A program made the position numbers and the translations under genes. Source: Bacteroidales bacterium UBA2030 (GTDB lineage Bacteria > Bacteroidota > Bacteroidia > Bacteroidales > TTA-H9). From it: a DNA stretch of 6,705 bases. Below the pieces are notes generated by a model. It was not told the origin of the DNA and did not search any database. It was given only the letters and a program-made list of their open reading frames with translations. Location: assembly GCA_002332755.1 (NCBI GenBank), contig DDBO01000105.1, positions 1 to 6,705 on the forward strand, read 5' to 3'. Shown in pieces: positions 5,984 through 6,705 of this stretch (position 1 is the first letter of the stretch; every line of letters starts with the position of its first letter).

Positions 5984-6412
5984 TATAGTCATTTAATAAA
6001 AATGCAAAATTAGTGCTTAAATAATTATTAAATCTTTGTATTAAAGAGGGAAAAAACGTATATAAGTTAATGATTACTGACCATATTAGTCTTTATGAAG
6101 TCAATTATACTTACGCAAATTGAGAATTCATAATATATAACCCATGAAGGGATAACATAAAAGAAGTCCTTAAATAGAAAATAAGGATACAGCCATTATT
6201 TGGTGTGCAATAAAACCCTTGTCTCATTTTTTATTCCTTTTTTGAAATACAAAAAGACTGCCTTTTACGATTTTAGGCCTGCACGAGAATTTTCAATTTA
6301 CCTTGAAAGGAGACCAATTCCTGTCAATCTCAAAAATATTTACCCCCTTCGAATAATTGCAAAAAGGCTGCAATACCCACTTTTAGTTTTGCACCAACAA
6401 AAATTAAAAGCC
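5984..6412. other. AT-rich gap of about 430 bases without a convincing gene
   Basis: I see no RNA gene, repeat array, transposon end or strong terminator here. There are frequent stops in most frames. The frame of the HNH gene is open from about 6185, with TTG at 6200, but the encoded residues show no domain and precede a likely promoter at 6384, so I do not call it coding. A 6-bp inverted repeat, TCCTTA (6167-6172) and TAAGGA (6182-6187), is too weak to interpret. The glycosyltransferase stop at 5983 has no clear intrinsic terminator after it. Confidence 0.6.
6384..6391 (+). promoter_or_regulatory. Candidate Bacteroidota -7 element for the HNH gene
   Basis: TAGTTTTG matches TAnnTTTG and ends 21 bases before the ATG at 6413. 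A TTG at 6357-6359 could serve as a -33 element, but its spacing (24 bases) is longer than usual. Support rests on the consensus and on its position directly upstream of the best start. Confidence 0.45.
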
Positions 6413-6703
6413 ATGAATAACAATAATAATTTTTCTTCAGCCAACCCGACATACGAAGAGCTTCTTCAAAGCCCGGAATGGGGCAAACGCAGAGAAGAAA
6501 TCCTCTTGCGTGATAATTTCCAATGCCGTGTGTGTGGAAGTAGAAATCAACTACAGGTGCATCACCGGCAATACCATTTTCTTAACTCGAAGGGAGATTT
6601 CAAAAAACCCTGGGAATATGATGATATTAATCTGATAACCTTATGTGGTTCCTGCCACGAAAGAGGACACCAAATCTTTAATGTGCCAACTTTTTACATT
6701 TAA
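6413..6703 (+). CDS. Small HNH endonuclease-like protein
   Basis: HNH proteins are metal-dependent nucleases with a beta-beta-alpha-metal fold; members include homing, restriction and colicin nucleases. This complete 96-residue protein contains the zinc-binding form: CRVCG (Cys38, Cys41), VHHRQY (His50, His51), a central Asn73 in INLITLC, and CGSCHERGH (Cys78, Cys81, His82). Residues 14-36 (YEELLQSPEWGKRREEILLRD) resemble the helix that precedes HNH domains in many small bacterial members. The start at 6413 gives an Asn-rich N-terminus (MNNNNN) and lies downstream of a promoter-type element. The frame stays open upstream to a TTG at 6200, but that extension has no recognisable features. No methyltransferase, phage terminase or immunity gene is next to it within the window, so its biological role is open. 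There is no Shine-Dalgarno, as for most genes here. Confidence 0.85.
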   Translation: MNNNNNFSSANPTYEELLQSPEWGKRREEILLRDNFQCRVCGSRNQLQVHHRQYHFLNSKGDFKKPWEYDDINLITLCGSCHERGHQIFNVPTFYI

Positions 6704-6705
6704 CT

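Noticed and set aside
6096..6134. 12-codon frame MKSIILTQIENS in the AT-rich gap
   Set aside because: It is too short, with no ribosome binding site or promoter in front.
6167..6187. 6-bp inverted repeat TCCTTA/TAAGGA
   Set aside because: The stem is short and AT-rich with a 9-base loop and no T-run, so it is neither a convincing terminator nor an operator.

Overview
This window looks like ordinary chromosomal DNA from a member of the Bacteroidota, most likely a Bacteroidales-type organism. Four things point there. The gene content is typical: an ExbB, small membrane protein, ExbD, ExbD cluster, plus type I asparaginase and TatD. Shine-Dalgarno sequences are mostly absent. Matches to the Bacteroidota -7 promoter consensus TAnnTTTG lie just upstream of several starts. 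Base composition is moderately AT-rich. The phylum call is an inference from these features; no 16S or other marker gene is present.

Layout, left to right. Positions 2-349 (+) hold the C-terminal part of a CPBP-family membrane protease whose start lies outside the window. Positions 350-533 show no gene. A strong intrinsic terminator (534-560) closes a minus-strand operon that reads right to left: exbB-type proton channel (2786-1986), a 108-residue three-helix membrane protein (1974-1648), a first ExbD (1624-1049) and a second ExbD (1047-580). Upstream of exbB on the same strand is tRNA-Ser(GGA) (2945-2858), preceded by a terminator-like hairpin (2958-2989). Next come type I L-asparaginase (4137-3097) and a TatD-family metal-dependent hydrolase (4911-4141), only 3 bases apart. 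A short divergent promoter region (4912-4993) separates TatD from a plus-strand family 9 glycosyltransferase (4994-5983). About 430 AT-rich bases without a convincing gene follow, then a complete 96-residue HNH endonuclease-like gene (6413-6703).

How the genes work together. The ExbB/ExbD cluster should form an inner-membrane proton-driven motor that powers TonB-dependent outer-membrane transport or a Tol-like process. No TonB gene lies in the window, so the force-transducing partner must be encoded elsewhere. The small membrane protein between ExbB and the ExbDs is the least understood part and the best candidate for something undescribed. Asparaginase and TatD look like a co-transcribed housekeeping pair. 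The glycosyltransferase probably contributes to surface polysaccharide. I found no CRISPR array, insertion sequence, integrase or clear defence cassette. The HNH gene is the only nuclease, and its neighbourhood does not place it in a known system.
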